A stretch of DNA of 64,000 nt from Fistulifera solaris (lineage: Eukaryota; Bacillariophyta; Bacillariophyceae; Naviculales; Stauroneidaceae): the NCBI GenBank assembly GCA_030295235.1, contig AP026162.1, forward strand, positions 1,612,001-1,676,000. Direction: 5' to 3'. Below are positions 8,520 through 19,265 of this stretch, one piece after another (position 1 is the first letter of the stretch; each line of letters opens with the position of its first letter). The notes below the pieces were generated by a model. The model was not told the origin of the DNA, did not search any database, and saw only the letters and a list, made by a program, of their open reading frames with translations. A program made the translations under genes and the position numbers.

Positions 8520-10137
8520 ATGTCAAAAACAGACAATTTCATCGATCTATTTGAAGAAATTCCTTCCTCTGATCTCGAGGAGCAAACGCGAGAGATCGGA
8601 TACTACGAGGAATTACTGCCAATACACACATTCCGTCGGGATCCTGTCGATCGAGAGGAGATATGCGAATGCGGGCACGATGTGACTGTATTGCGGGACA
8701 ATGGCACACTCGCTTATATATCGCTGCCTGGTAGTCTAGATCATTATGTTTTTCATGACGAAGTGCTGGACTTGGATTTCGGCGAAGGGCTGGACGAAGA
8801 ATTCCTCTCGTTGCAAATTGTCGGTGTATCAGACGAGGCAATTGCAGACACGGCCCGGTACTTCATCAATTTGACGAAATCGAAAAGGAAAATTTGCAGT
8901 TTACGCATCCAGTTTTTTCACCCTACGCATATTGTGAGTTTCGCAAATGCTGGGTCTCAGTGCCTCTCGCAATTTTTTTCATGCAGCAGCTCCGAATCTC
9001 TGCGTAGACTTGCGCAGCATAAAACTAAGCGCAGCGCAATCTGTTGTGTTGGCTTCACAACCGGGTGTAATTCAGCTAGTTCTTGATGGCTGTTATTATG
9101 AAGATGGCGGGGTTGCGTTTCTAAATGCGATCCTGAATCGCCAATCATCCTTGGCTCCCCTGACCTTCAAGTACTACGAGGATTTAATCTACGATTCCAT
9201 CGATGTCGTGCCGTATACAGCCCTTGATCATACGAATTTGGAACGTCTTCTGCGAGAAGTCGACGTGATTGATCATGTGGATATTCCTTTGCTAGAAACA
9301 AAGTTTGCGGCCAATAGGAGCAATGACAACGATGACGGTGTTATTGCAGACAACCGCAATCTTTATGCCAATCTCATCTTTCATCCTTTTTCTGCGAAGG
9401 TGAACTCTCTTGCTTATGAATTGTTTCAATCAGCGTTATTGAAAGCCGCCTGGCAGTCCGTAAACATTGTGACCTCAAAGCTCTATCTCCGCATCACAAG
9501 TCAAGGCACAACCTTTCCGACGGAGGCTGCCATCTGCCTTTGGCGACGTATGGCGAGTTTGGGCCATTTCACAGAGCTAGAAATTGCTTTTAAGTGCGAA
9601 AATATTGACAGAGGATCAACGGTGCCTGTCTGTGTTGTACAGGAAATGATCTGCGCCATACGTGCAAATAGTAGTCTGAAGGTTCTTGGTTTGCATTGGG
9701 ATGACGTAAACTTGCACCGTAGATCACTGGATTGGGGACAGCATTTGAAGACATTTTGCGAGGGTTTGAGAGACCACAAAAGGCTTCTTACGTTGAAAGT
9801 AGATGTGGTTGATAAAAAACAAACTTTCGGGTCAGATTTTTCCTATCTTCGACAGCTACTTACCGAATTCAGATTCATCATAGTGACTTCTTGTCAAGGG
9901 CAGCTTTATTCGGATGGAAAGTTAATCGACAAGCTTTATACCCTGAACCGCTTCTACTGTGGCTCGACGTGTTTACAGGTAGAGCCATCCTTGGAGCGAC
10001 GATCGCTGATGGAAAGCGCCTTGATGGAAAGCGCATCGAACGATTTTCAGCTCTCTGCTCTTTTGATGGCAGACCATGTCGATCTTTTGTGTGAGGTGGT
10101 GGCTCAGTTTGTTGAGTTGGAGGAGTTTTTGAAGTAA
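8520..10137 (+). CDS. Leucine-rich (RNI-like) protein with one frame break
   Basis: Exon 1 (8520-8933) and exon 2 (8987-10137) flank a 53-base intron with a GTGAGT donor and a TTTTTTTCATGCAG acceptor. They join in phase only if the T6 run at 8913-8918 is one base short. With that base the product is about 521 residues. The N-terminal 80 residues are acidic. The remainder has repeated LxxLxL-type segments (LRSIKL, VIQLVLDGCYY, LKVLGLHW, LLTLKVDV) typical of leucine-rich or ribonuclease-inhibitor-like solenoids, but irregular. Families of such proteins are expanded in diatoms with no known role. A 15-base direct duplication at about 10005-10034 encodes LMESALMESA. The alternative is two genes, 8520-9086 and 8947-10137, but their overlap in different frames argues against it. 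Confidence 0.6.
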
Positions 10138-12081
10138 TTTCCGTAGAAAAATGATTTGCTAGTATCCCACTCATTTCGTGATTCGAAGTGACCTTCAAGC
10201 CTGCTGGCATGCTGACTAAATTACATGATGCGTGTAAGACTCTTTGATTTATAGCATTTAAGCATAGATTTACTTGCTAGTACATGATTCGACAACTGCT
10301 GTTTCTTATCTTAGCAACAATTGCATTTCTCATCGAGCGTAAAAGCGCTCATCGCCCTAGAGCCGCGAGAGTAAACTTTTCAGTCAAAGTTAAATACCCG
10401 GTAAGTCAGTTGAGGCGCATTTTGGCGCCATCAAAAGTCCGGGAAGTTTCTAATCGCACCTCCTCCATTAGAAGCCGAAGCAAAGCAAAAACATCCTCTA
10501 TACCCGTCGCATTCGTAGTTATCTAAAGATTCATGATACCGGCTAACAATACGATTGCTGTGAAGTCCTACGACCGTCAACATGGAATCACCGATGGACA
10601 AACAGTGTGGAGCTTCCAGAAAACGGCGGACGACCGGCATATGGCGTCTTGGTGCCCGTTATTGTCGACATATTCGTGCCAGCCGTTGCTTAATCGCGCT
10701 TAACTTTCTGTTCCTTGGGCATGGGTAAGCTAGCGTGTAACATCACAGCCCATATGGCTACGATACTCCCCGTCGGAGAATGTCGGATAAAGTGAATTGC
10801 AGTTTGATTGTTGTGCAAACGGATAATTGGTTGAACTGAGGTCAACGCTTGAGCAACACTTGTGTAAAAGACAGTTTGTGGTTGTACCGATGCCGCTTCG
10901 GTAGTCAAATTTTCATGGGTCGTACATCGACATGGGTCCTTCGTCAAGGTCGCGGATGCATTTTAGCAGGGAGAGGGGTTGATTACAGCTATCACGATGG
11001 TAAACCCACCATGATCCCCTCCGGCTCTCGCATAGGAATTGTGGCAAATGGATTGTTGTAATAAGTAGGACGCTCCTTGCAATAATGGTGCAGGACCATA
11101 TCACAAAGTTTACACTCAGCCAATCCATCCGCGTCGCTCGTAACCGAGCCGTACTGCGTCGAGCTTGTCCCAAAAGACGATCAGTATTTTGTTGCTGTAG
11201 GGTGCGCTGATGCGATGAGTCATGTGCGGCTCCATCGAGATCTTTGAACGTCTTTTTTGGGAGGCAACGATTAAATGCAGTGCTGCGACAATAATTGTTG
11301 TGTGTCAGTTAACTCGTCTGCTTATGACTTCAATCGACATTGCTGAGCATTATACGCTTCTGTTCTCTCTGATATTGTTGTTTCGGCAACACACGAGTAG
11401 AGTGTTCGCTCCGCATTTCACTCAATCATTAGCTCGGTACTTCTTGAGTGGTACAGGCAGCTTCTAGCGTTCGACCCTTGGCTGGAAACAACTGCGTCCC
11501 CGACGGATACTGTTCGCTTATGCGCCGAAACCCTTCCTATAATGTCAGGCTACAACTTATACTGAAACGAAATTCCACGCGCGTCCTTCGTCGACGGGTT
11601 CTTACTAGCATAAATGTTATTAATGACAAAGAAAATTGAGAGGGATATCGTTTTTTGCTTAAAAAGGTCGATCATTGGTAAGAAAATGAGGGTGAAAAGC
11701 AATGGCCAAAAAATCCTGTGCTATGCCCTTGCATTTTTGGCCAAAAGCACGGTTTGGACACTCTAATTTCATAAAGTACTATAAAAGTAACACTAAGCTT
11801 TAATCGTAGCGATCAGCTCGGAACGGTACACGGGTGCCCTGCTCGTCGCAGTGTGGTTGAAAAATGTCGCAGAGGACGCACGGACAGACTGGACCCTCTT
11901 TCAGATTCGTGACTCACAGATGTAGTACTCCGTATCAACTTACACGGGACACGACTTTTGTTGAAAAGCAAAACCAGCCGCTCAAATAGCGCATTCTGAT
12001 CAACCGACATGCATTGTAAGCAATAGAGACCAAATTTACAGCATTCTCGCTTTTCAAACTCGGAGAGTGACTAAGACGTAG
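10138..12081. other. 1.9-kb region without a supported gene
   Basis: Short open frames on both strands overlap and contradict each other. A minus-strand frame at 10690-10947 contains HNNQTAIHFIR, faintly like the DNQSAIH region of retrotransposon RNase H, but nothing else supports it. GGCCAAAAA at 11703 and TTTTTGGCC at 11737 could pair as a hairpin. Otherwise I see nothing here. Confidence 0.4.
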
Positions 12082-13547
12082 ATGAGTGAGAAAAGTGAGC
12101 AAATGTCGTTTCTTCGGTCGCCCTACACAATATGCGCGACCGCATTGCGCTGCTTGTGCGTATTCGGCTTGCTTTTACCATCGGAATGGTTGCCATGGAT
12201 CTGCAGTCATGCTGTACAATCAACCCTGATAGACAGTATCTTGACGCTCGGGCGTGTTCATGAAGCCCTCGCAATTCGAGAATTAGTGCCCCCGCACAAT
12301 TTTGCATCTGCCTATAAAGGACAAACGATTCATCTCCCTCCCCTTTTACTCGCATTACTCCAGCCTGTTTCACGGCTCTCAGAGTCACAGCAGCATAAAT
12401 TTATGGGACTGTGCTTGATAGTCGTTGATTTGTTGATTGCCTGGACCCTCGAAAGGCTGGGGAAGTTTATCGTGCAGCAGCGTAAGACTGAATGGGAAGA
12501 TAAACTGCAAGAACAAATTCCCGAAGCGATTCAACCGAAACTATCGCATTTATTTGAAGTCACGAAGGAAAAGAATGCTGTCGTGACCTCCGCGACTATT
12601 CCATTACTCATGGCGCAGCTTTATTACTGGAGTCCGGTCACGTGGCTGACAAGTAATATTTTCGTGTGCTATCAAAATATCCCGGTTCTTTTCACATTAA
12701 TTGGACTGATCAGTGCTAGCCAGGGTTCTTTGATTTGGAGCACACTAAGCCTTGTCCTTGCTTCGTATATCAATGTCCATCATGCGATATTTGTTGTTCC
12801 ATCCGTCATACTCATTCGAGAGAGAAGGAAAAGCATTATGGTTTTCTTGGTCAGCTTTCTCTCCTTAGCATCTGCCATGCAGGGGTTGTCACTATATCTG
12901 GTCGGAACTAGCGAGTATTTATTCGTCGCTTACGTATCGCACGGGTGGACGTTTCAGTTCCGGGGGATGGAGCCGAGCTTGTCAACACTTTGGTACTTTG
13001 GTATGGAAATGTTTGACAGGTTTTCAATTTACTTTACTGTGTTAATGGGCGGTGCGCCGTATCTATTGGTGATACCTTTATGGATTCGCTTGTTTCGCTA
13101 TCCTGAAGTCATGGTACGTAAATCACTTGCTCGCTTGGTGGATTTGAAATTTCGGATAAAACTAACTAAATATTCCAGATCGCCCTTTTCTGGTTGTTGG
13201 GTACTCTCTTTCGTCCCCCTGCTACTCTTTACAGTTTAAATGTTGCATTCAGTCTTTTATTGCTCTCCCCAAAGTCGCTAGCCCGGCTCAGGGCGATTCC
13301 CTCCTTGATTGCCGTTAGTGCTTTTTCTATTCCGGTAGCGTTATACATCGTCAACACGTGGTTATGGCTTGATACTGGCTCCGGAGAAGCAAACTTCATG
13401 TATTTTCAATGCTTAGCGTACAACGCATTCGTTGCCATCATTTTTGTTCAGTTTGTCGCTGCATCTCTACGAAGAGATAAAGCTTTGCGGTTAACCGAAA
13501 AGGTAATTCTGAAAAGTGATATACCGCCGAAGTCCGAACAGAATTGA
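12082..13547 (+). CDS. PIGU: GPI transamidase subunit PIG-U
   Basis: Exons 12082-13113 and 13179-13547, with a 65-base intron (GTACGT donor, ACTAACT branch-like site, TTCCAG acceptor), join in frame to 466 residues. The protein is polytopic, with about eight to ten hydrophobic segments, and carries family landmarks: PPLLLALL near residue 95, SPVTW with a following hydrophobic helix, GMEPSLSTLWYFGMEMF before a long membrane segment, and the C-terminal WLDTGSGEANFMYFQ close to the GSGNANFFY signature of PIG-U/Cdc91. In the family it is the ER-membrane subunit of GPI transamidase thought to recognise the GPI lipid during anchor attachment. Length (human 435) fits. The start is the first in-frame ATG before the first membrane segment. 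Confidence 0.88.
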
Positions 13548-13801
13548 TAATGTTGACAGTAATGGCGCACAGTACCAGAATATCCAGCGCATTCGCATCC
13601 AAAGGGACGACGAGCCAAATAGGATGCTGACCAGCGTTTTTTAACTACGGGACAAGGTGCTGCATGATGAAGTTTCGCCTGAGGTCGTCAGACGCTATTG
13701 CACACGTCGAACACTTCTGACAACATTAGATGTAGAAGAATTACTGTGTTGGTTCCACTAATATCCAAGCTAAATAGGACACAATTTAAAGTGGCACAAA
13801 A

Positions 13802-15788
13802 CTAAGAGTTTACACTTCCTGACATATCCTTGGTAGGAAACGAAATAGTGGCGTCCCCGTCTTCGCCTATGGATGACAGAAATGACCGGCGAATACTTGA
13901 TCGATGCCCAGCAGGGTCCCTAGTCGTATTATTGATGTGAGCGCTGTGGTCGACTTCCACATCAAAGTCATCCAAGTTTTCCCAGTCTATACTTAGAGCC
14001 GATAATCCTGACATTGCTCGACCAAACGTTCCTTCCGAGGTCATTGACAAGTGCCGCATACCGTGCCCGAAAGAAATCCTAGTAATGGAAGGATTTCTCT
14101 GTGAGCGGAGTGGCTCTTGATATGACTGAACGCGAGACTGTTGTTGCCCCGCTCCCATCGCAGTCGGTAATGTTGATGCTCCTTTGTTCGGTGACGGTGG
14201 ACCCATGTCGAAATAGTCCATGTGCTGCTCTCCGTCTAACGACTCTTCAAAAAGCTGGAAGTTTTCTCCCGAAAGCTCGGGGACGCCAACGTCCATATTT
14301 CCGTTCGGATTCGCGTTGGCACCATTGCGACGATGCATGGGGCAATTGGCGCATCGGCAACTTGGACCACACGTACACGCCATGCCGTACTTCATACCAC
14401 AACCAGCCATATAATCCTTCACTTGCTCTTCTCGAGTCGAAAATGCATCAAAAATACGCTTGTTCATTTGTGAATGGCTAGAAAAGAACAATTTGTAGTC
14501 AGATAAACAGATCAGGTAGAATGATTCCAGTTTCTCGAAATGTTTCTTACCGGGCACAGTCTTCTCTCACTACACCATTGTCGGGACATGTACAGGGGAG
14601 GGTCCAGTCAAATACGTCCTCAGAAGCCGTGGCAGCAACGACATCGAAAGCAGTACTCAATGCCCCAAGATCCATGATAGACTTTTTGTCGGCACCTTTC
14701 CCCACGATTCCCATCTCTTTCACCTTCGCTGTGTAGCCAACCATTGCCAAGTTCCTGGTAGCTTCCGAAGCGATGCGCTTTGCATTCGAGGCCTTGTCAA
14801 TTTTGATGATAATAGAAGACAATGCTTCGTCGGCGGCTGCATCAATAAGACCATCAATCGGTGATTTGTTTCCATTGCAACCCTTCAATACAGTCTCAAC
14901 GATCTTGACACAATGTGCGCAGGTTATACCGTCAATCGACATAGCAATTTGGATATCACCATTCGAACTGACAAAGACAACGGGCACAGTATTCGGGTCT
15001 CCCATGTGAAAGCCATTGCTGATTCCTCCGTGATATGCCAGCTGCGTTGACGCTCTGCTAACTTGTTCCACAACATTCGGCATGTCGACCTTCCCGGGTA
15101 TGCACTTGCCTTTCATGTTAATGATGGGCATGGAAGGATCGTGATAGGTGTTGCTATCGAGACTTAGTTGCTGTGCGTTGTGCAACCTTTCCAGGGGCGA
15201 CACATTCAATTGACCCGCTAGCAACGAACTGTTGGCAGCGTGGTTTTCCATTCCGCTCTCTGTACTCTTGCCCGTTTTTCCACGCGATTTGTCCAACTCT
15301 TTCATTCGAGTGTACAAGGTCCGAGGCGGTTGCTCTTTGTCGCTCATCACCAAACAATGCGCTAGCGTGAAGAAGTGCCGGGTGTATCCTTCTACGACAC
15401 CTTTCATTTTCTCCGTGCCCAAAGCAGCAATGGCAGAGCCTGATTCTCCTTTACGACGATGTTGCCACCAGGTACGCAAGGTTGTTAGACCGAGCTGAAT
15501 CGCTTCTTTGTCCGCATCGGGCCCCAGCCAAGGACTCAAGATTGCCTGAACGAACGGATGAGCCAGTCCCGCTCGCGGTAGAGGCTCATAAGGATACTCG
15601 CGGCGACCGTTTTTCGCGGTTTTCGATTTGCGTGGATCATTATCAATGGGTGTTGTCAGCGGATCTAGTTCTGCTGCTGGTTTTGTTTCCAGGTCGAGGG
15701 GATCAAGTCCTCCTAGATGAGACCATGCTCGAAAAGCGCCTTCAAAAATAGAAGTTCGGTGCTCAAATTCTCCGCGACGTCTCGACAT
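13802..15788 (-). CDS. HMA-domain metal-binding protein with Cys-rich C-terminal motif
   Basis: Exon 1 (15788-14551) and exon 2 (14477-13802) are joined across a 73-base intron (GTAAGA donor, TTTTCTAG acceptor, phase 2) into 637 residues. The start is MSRRRGEFEH. Residues about 283-355 form a heavy-metal-associated ferredoxin-like domain with the copper-binding C290-AH-C293 (GITCAHC). Downstream, residues about 435-456 hold a dense cysteine cluster, CGMKYGMACTCGPSCRCANC, resembling metallothionein or copper-fist-like sites. The N-terminal 280 residues and the Ser-rich tail show no other domain. A cytosolic or nuclear copper sensor, chaperone or metal-controlled regulator is plausible; no membrane segment is present, so it is not a P-type ATPase. 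It is divergent from the HAD gene. Confidence 0.72.
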
Positions 15789-16614
15789 GATTCGTATTAT
15801 CAATTGGAAGAGAAGATCTGTCAACGAGACGGCTCAGAAGCGAACGACCTGACCACGACTAGCTTTTCTCGTTCCGCTGTTTGTTAAAAGAAGAACGCAA
15901 TCTGTTGCAAGTTATGTAATTCAACTACGAAGCTTTTTTGTGAGTAAACGAGATCTAAATAAGTTGGAGCTGTCTATAGCTTGGTTTTAAAACAAACAAC
16001 AGCCCACGTTCACAATGGATACGTAGTTCAAAAGCGCGAGCAGCAAAAGCGCAATAAACACGGCGGACGAGAAGGCGAGGCGCAAGCCGGATACTGCATG
16101 CTGCATGGTTACGCGACGCGGACGAGGATCAAACAAAGAAAGCTGCAAGATGCAACAGGAAGGATGACAGCTCAGAGTACTTCCGTTTGTATAGTTGAAA
16201 GATCTATGAGCTACGAAGTACTATATCTGAAATATCTTTCTTGGAACATTGTACACGTTGCTGACTATTTACTAAGTAATGGAGATTTGAGGTTTCGTTC
16301 TTCACGTTTTGTGTAATATAAAAGAGAACACTGATGCGACAGTTTCTGTACACTATCTATGAAACAAATCTGTCTTTGATATGACATGATCCGTGAACGC
16401 GAGCCACGTTTTTTCATATAGTACATCTTAGGTTAGAGTGAAGAGTGAAGAGCTTTTAATCGCGGATTGCGGAAGAAAGAAGGCGATAGGCGATGCGGTG
16501 GAGAATGGAGAAGACGAAGACGAAAAAAAGAAAAAAAATGAACATCGATTGCGGCATTGCGACGGATGAAGGTGGTCTTATTCACAACAATCTTGTAGAT
16601 TGATTGAGGAAATA
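15789..16614. promoter_or_regulatory. Divergent intergenic region, no gene seen
   Basis: This lies between the starts of the HMA gene and the HAD phosphatase gene. The 111-codon frame at 15981-16316 starts on TTG and is rich in Arg/Lys/Gln without any motif. A purine-rich GAAGACGAAGACGAAAAAAAG tract lies just before the HAD gene (about 16510-16540). Confidence 0.4.
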
Positions 16615-17214
16615 ATGTTGACAGAGAATATTGCAAAAGGTGTGCGACTTCTGAAGAAACACAATTTTCGAGTTGTTGTGTTCGACATGGATCAAACAGC
16701 CATTGCATCCCACAGTCGCGGAACACTGTTACGATCGAACTTTAAACAGTTCACCTCCAAGGCAACGCCCGCATTTCTTCAACTAGTGTCGGCTTTACAT
16801 AATGAAGGTTCTTTTCAAATAGCAATAGCTACGCATTCCGATGAAGCTGAGTTTCAAAATGGTCGGCATGTCGACGAAATTCATCCGTCGACGCACATAA
16901 TGGGTTTCGAATTGGCGACACAGATGCTACTCGATTGCTTTTCCTCGGAAGTGGCTCAATCAATCTTGGTCGTCTCCTATAACCCACGAGCGCAGGGAAC
17001 AATGGAAGACCCCGAGCGCTGTGTCAAGCGCTACCACATGCGCAAAATCAAAAATAATTTTAAAGCGTCTTACGAATTGATGATCTTTTTCGATGACACT
17101 CCTGAAATTGTGAAGGATTGCATAGAAAACTGTGGAGTAAAAACTGTAATAGTCGATGCAGAAAAGGGATTTCAAATAGAGGACCTGTTGAATGCGTTTG
17201 CCGATGATCAATGA
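16615..17214 (+). CDS. HAD-superfamily phosphatase-like protein
   Basis: 199 residues from the ATG at 16615 (an in-frame TTG 15 bases upstream is ignored). All HAD landmarks can be placed: motif I DMDQT at residues 24-28 (nucleophile D24, acid D26), motif II T73 in IATHSD, a basic candidate for motif III (RKIKNNFK, about 143-150), and motif IV DD at 160-161 in FFDDTPE. There is no cap domain and no targeting peptide, so it is a minimal cytosolic HAD protein. Such small proteins are often magnesium-dependent phosphatases; the substrate cannot be inferred. The tail after motif IV resembles predicted small phosphatases of protists. It is convergent with Notchless, 101 bases away. Confidence 0.75.
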   Translation: MLTENIAKGVRLLKKHNFRVVVFDMDQTAIASHSRGTLLRSNFKQFTSKATPAFLQLVSALHNEGSFQIAIATHSDEAEFQNGRHVDEIHPSTHIMGFELATQMLLDCFSSEVAQSILVVSYNPRAQGTMEDPERCVKRYHMRKIKNNFKASYELMIFFDDTPEIVKDCIENCGVKTVIVDAEKGFQIEDLLNAFADDQ

Positions 17215-17315
17215 CGGTCACTCGGAGTTCTTTAGAGGAATAAAGACTGCAGACGTAAAGGGGAATATAAAGATCTACGATAGATAGAATCTTTGCTTTA
17301 GTGCAATGTCGACAA

Positions 17316-18887
17316 CTAGTGCTTCCAGATTTTGATAGTTCGATCCTTAGAGCCGGTCGCAACGCTACCACCCGTAGGACTCCAATCCAGTGCATAGACT
17401 TCGTCAAAATGACCGGGAAGAGTTCCTTTGGCACGTTTACCGGAAGGCACCTCCCATAGTTTCGCGGTACTATCCTTGCTAGCACTGACCAAATAACGAC
17501 TATCGGCACTCCATGCAACTTGGTAAACTGCGCCCACGTGGCCTGTCAGTGTTGATATAAAGTCGCCCGAAAATCCATTCCAGATCTTTACTTTCTTGTC
17601 AAACGATGCACTCGCAAAGTACCGGGCATCTGGACTAAACACAATCTGATTGACCGCTTGTTGATGACCAGTGAGTCTCTTAATGGGTTGCTTTGACTCC
17701 TGAGGATGCCATAGAAATAACGTAAAATCATCAGACCCAGACACCAGTCGTTCCACGCCCCCTTGATTTCGTTTAAACTCTTCGTATTTTTCTTTTGCGG
17801 CTTTATATGCAGCTTCTTCAGACTCGAATTTCGTATTTTTGTGATCAAAAGGCCCGACTCGGTTCACGTAATCGCTGGAAAGAGCAAGAGTATTGATGCG
17901 ATGTCCGTGCCCGGTCAATGTGCGCACCAAGATACCTCGGTCGGGGTTCCACACCTTAATGGTTCTATCCCGACTAGCCGAATATACCAGCTCTCCCCAT
18001 TTCACCGCTTCGACAGAATCGGTATGCCCTGACAAAGTCACAAGACACGACTGTGTTCGAACATTCCATACTTTCAAAGTGCCGTCTTTACTTGACGTTG
18101 CCAACCGTTCGCACTTGCTGTTAGCGTGAAGTGGCTCCCAAGCCAGGCCTGTAATCCATTGCTTGTGTGCTTTCACGTGTTTCCCAATCGCCGTTCCTTT
18201 TGCAGGGTCCCATAAAATCCAGACACCGTTTCGATCCCCCGAGACAAATCTTTCTCCGTTCGGACTCCAGGCCGTGCACAAAACGTGGTTCTTGTGTCCA
18301 GCGCATGTGAATTTGGGAGTGGCTGTGAGAATATCCCAGAAGCGTACCATCGTGTCTCCACCCCCACTGGCCAAAAGACGCCCATGGGGAGCATACGAAA
18401 CATGCAAAATCGCTTCCGTGTGACCCGGCAGCGTATCCGAACAGCGAGTCACCGGCCGGACACGGAAAACGGCTCGCGGCTGATATGTCAGTTGCAGAAC
18501 AGACTCTGTACTCAAATCGGGAAAATGCTCGAATAGTTCGGAAAGAATATCGGTAACTTCTACGTCGTCTCCGTTGATCTTTGCGTAAAACGCATACGGT
18601 ATCCGTTTGTCGTCTGCCTCGAGCAATGCATGCACGAGCGCATTCAAATCATCAACCGAACTGTTGGTAGGAACATCCAATATACCCGCTAATTCCTTTC
18701 CCTCACGGTTTTGAAATTGAATCTGCAAGTTGGATGGTAAGCTTGTGGGTGTGCTTTCGACAACACGATATCGTTTGGTCGCCGTCGAATAGCGATATCC
18801 CAAATTGTTTGGGTTCTCTGAACCGACTAAACTTCCGCCCCATGCAATTCCGCCCTTCTTATCGTCGGATAACTCTGTCAAGGTCAT
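17316..18887 (-). CDS. NLE1: Notchless/Rsa4 WD-repeat ribosome assembly factor
   Basis: Intronless, 523 residues. Residues about 50-135 form the NLE domain (LQIQFQNREGKELAG..DDLNALVHALL), a ubiquitin-like fold that docks on the MIDAS domain of the AAA ATPase Rea1/midasin. Residues about 150-523 hold eight WD40 blades with regular GH..V and W-D/N endings (GHTEAILHV, AGHKNHVLC, GHTDSVEAVKWG, GHQQAVNQIVF, GHVGAVYQVAW, GHFDEVYALDW). The family acts in the nucleolus and nucleus to drive release of assembly factors from the pre-60S ribosomal subunit. The combination of NLE domain and eight blades is diagnostic, and the length matches animal and yeast homologues (about 485-515). It is divergent from PGK. 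Confidence 0.93.
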   Translation of the reverse strand: MTLTELSDDKKGGIAWGGSLVGSENPNNLGYRYSTATKRYRVVESTPTSLPSNLQIQFQNREGKELAGILDVPTNSSVDDLNALVHALLEADDKRIPYAFYAKINGDDVEVTDILSELFEHFPDLSTESVLQLTYQPRAVFRVRPVTRCSDTLPGHTEAILHVSYAPHGRLLASGGGDTMVRFWDILTATPKFTCAGHKNHVLCTAWSPNGERFVSGDRNGVWILWDPAKGTAIGKHVKAHKQWITGLAWEPLHANSKCERLATSSKDGTLKVWNVRTQSCLVTLSGHTDSVEAVKWGELVYSASRDRTIKVWNPDRGILVRTLTGHGHRINTLALSSDYVNRVGPFDHKNTKFESEEAAYKAAKEKYEEFKRNQGGVERLVSGSDDFTLFLWHPQESKQPIKRLTGHQQAVNQIVFSPDARYFASASFDKKVKIWNGFSGDFISTLTGHVGAVYQVAWSADSRYLVSASKDSTAKLWEVPSGKRAKGTLPGHFDEVYALDWSPTGGSVATGSKDRTIKIWKH

Positions 18888-19265
18888 TATGTATTCCTGT
18901 TGATTGGTTCAATGGAACAAAAGGAAAAAGTTGACCCTGAGGAAAAGAACAAAGTGAGAGACTTTTCTTATTGCGCGAAAAATTTTTGGTGGTGAGGAAA
19001 ACGAAAGCTGACCGACGGCGGTCGTACATCTTCTGTTCCTCAATCGTACCGGTACCCAAATGCTCATAACGGTGACGTGGCAAAATTCGAAGTACACTTT
19101 ATCTCACAGGAACAGAAAGTACGTCACACGTCATCCATCTCGAAACGACGGCATTTTATTTTTTTTTCTCTTTTTGCTTTTGTCGAGAATGAATCTCTCT
19201 TCGCCGGCCCTCTCGCATCCATCATTTCACATCAATCTAATCTCTTCAAACTCTAATTTATCATC
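18888..19265. promoter_or_regulatory. Divergent promoter of Notchless and PGK
   Basis: 378 bases between two minus/plus starts. A pyrimidine-rich tract (TTTTTTTTTCTCTTTTTGCTTTT type) lies at 19155-19180 and an A/T-rich leader precedes the PGK ATG. No canonical TATA box is obvious. Confidence 0.4.

Noticed and set aside
10690-11173. Retrotransposon RNase H remnant
   Set aside because: Only a faint HNNQTAIHFIR match; no neighbouring integrase, reverse transcriptase or long terminal repeats are seen.
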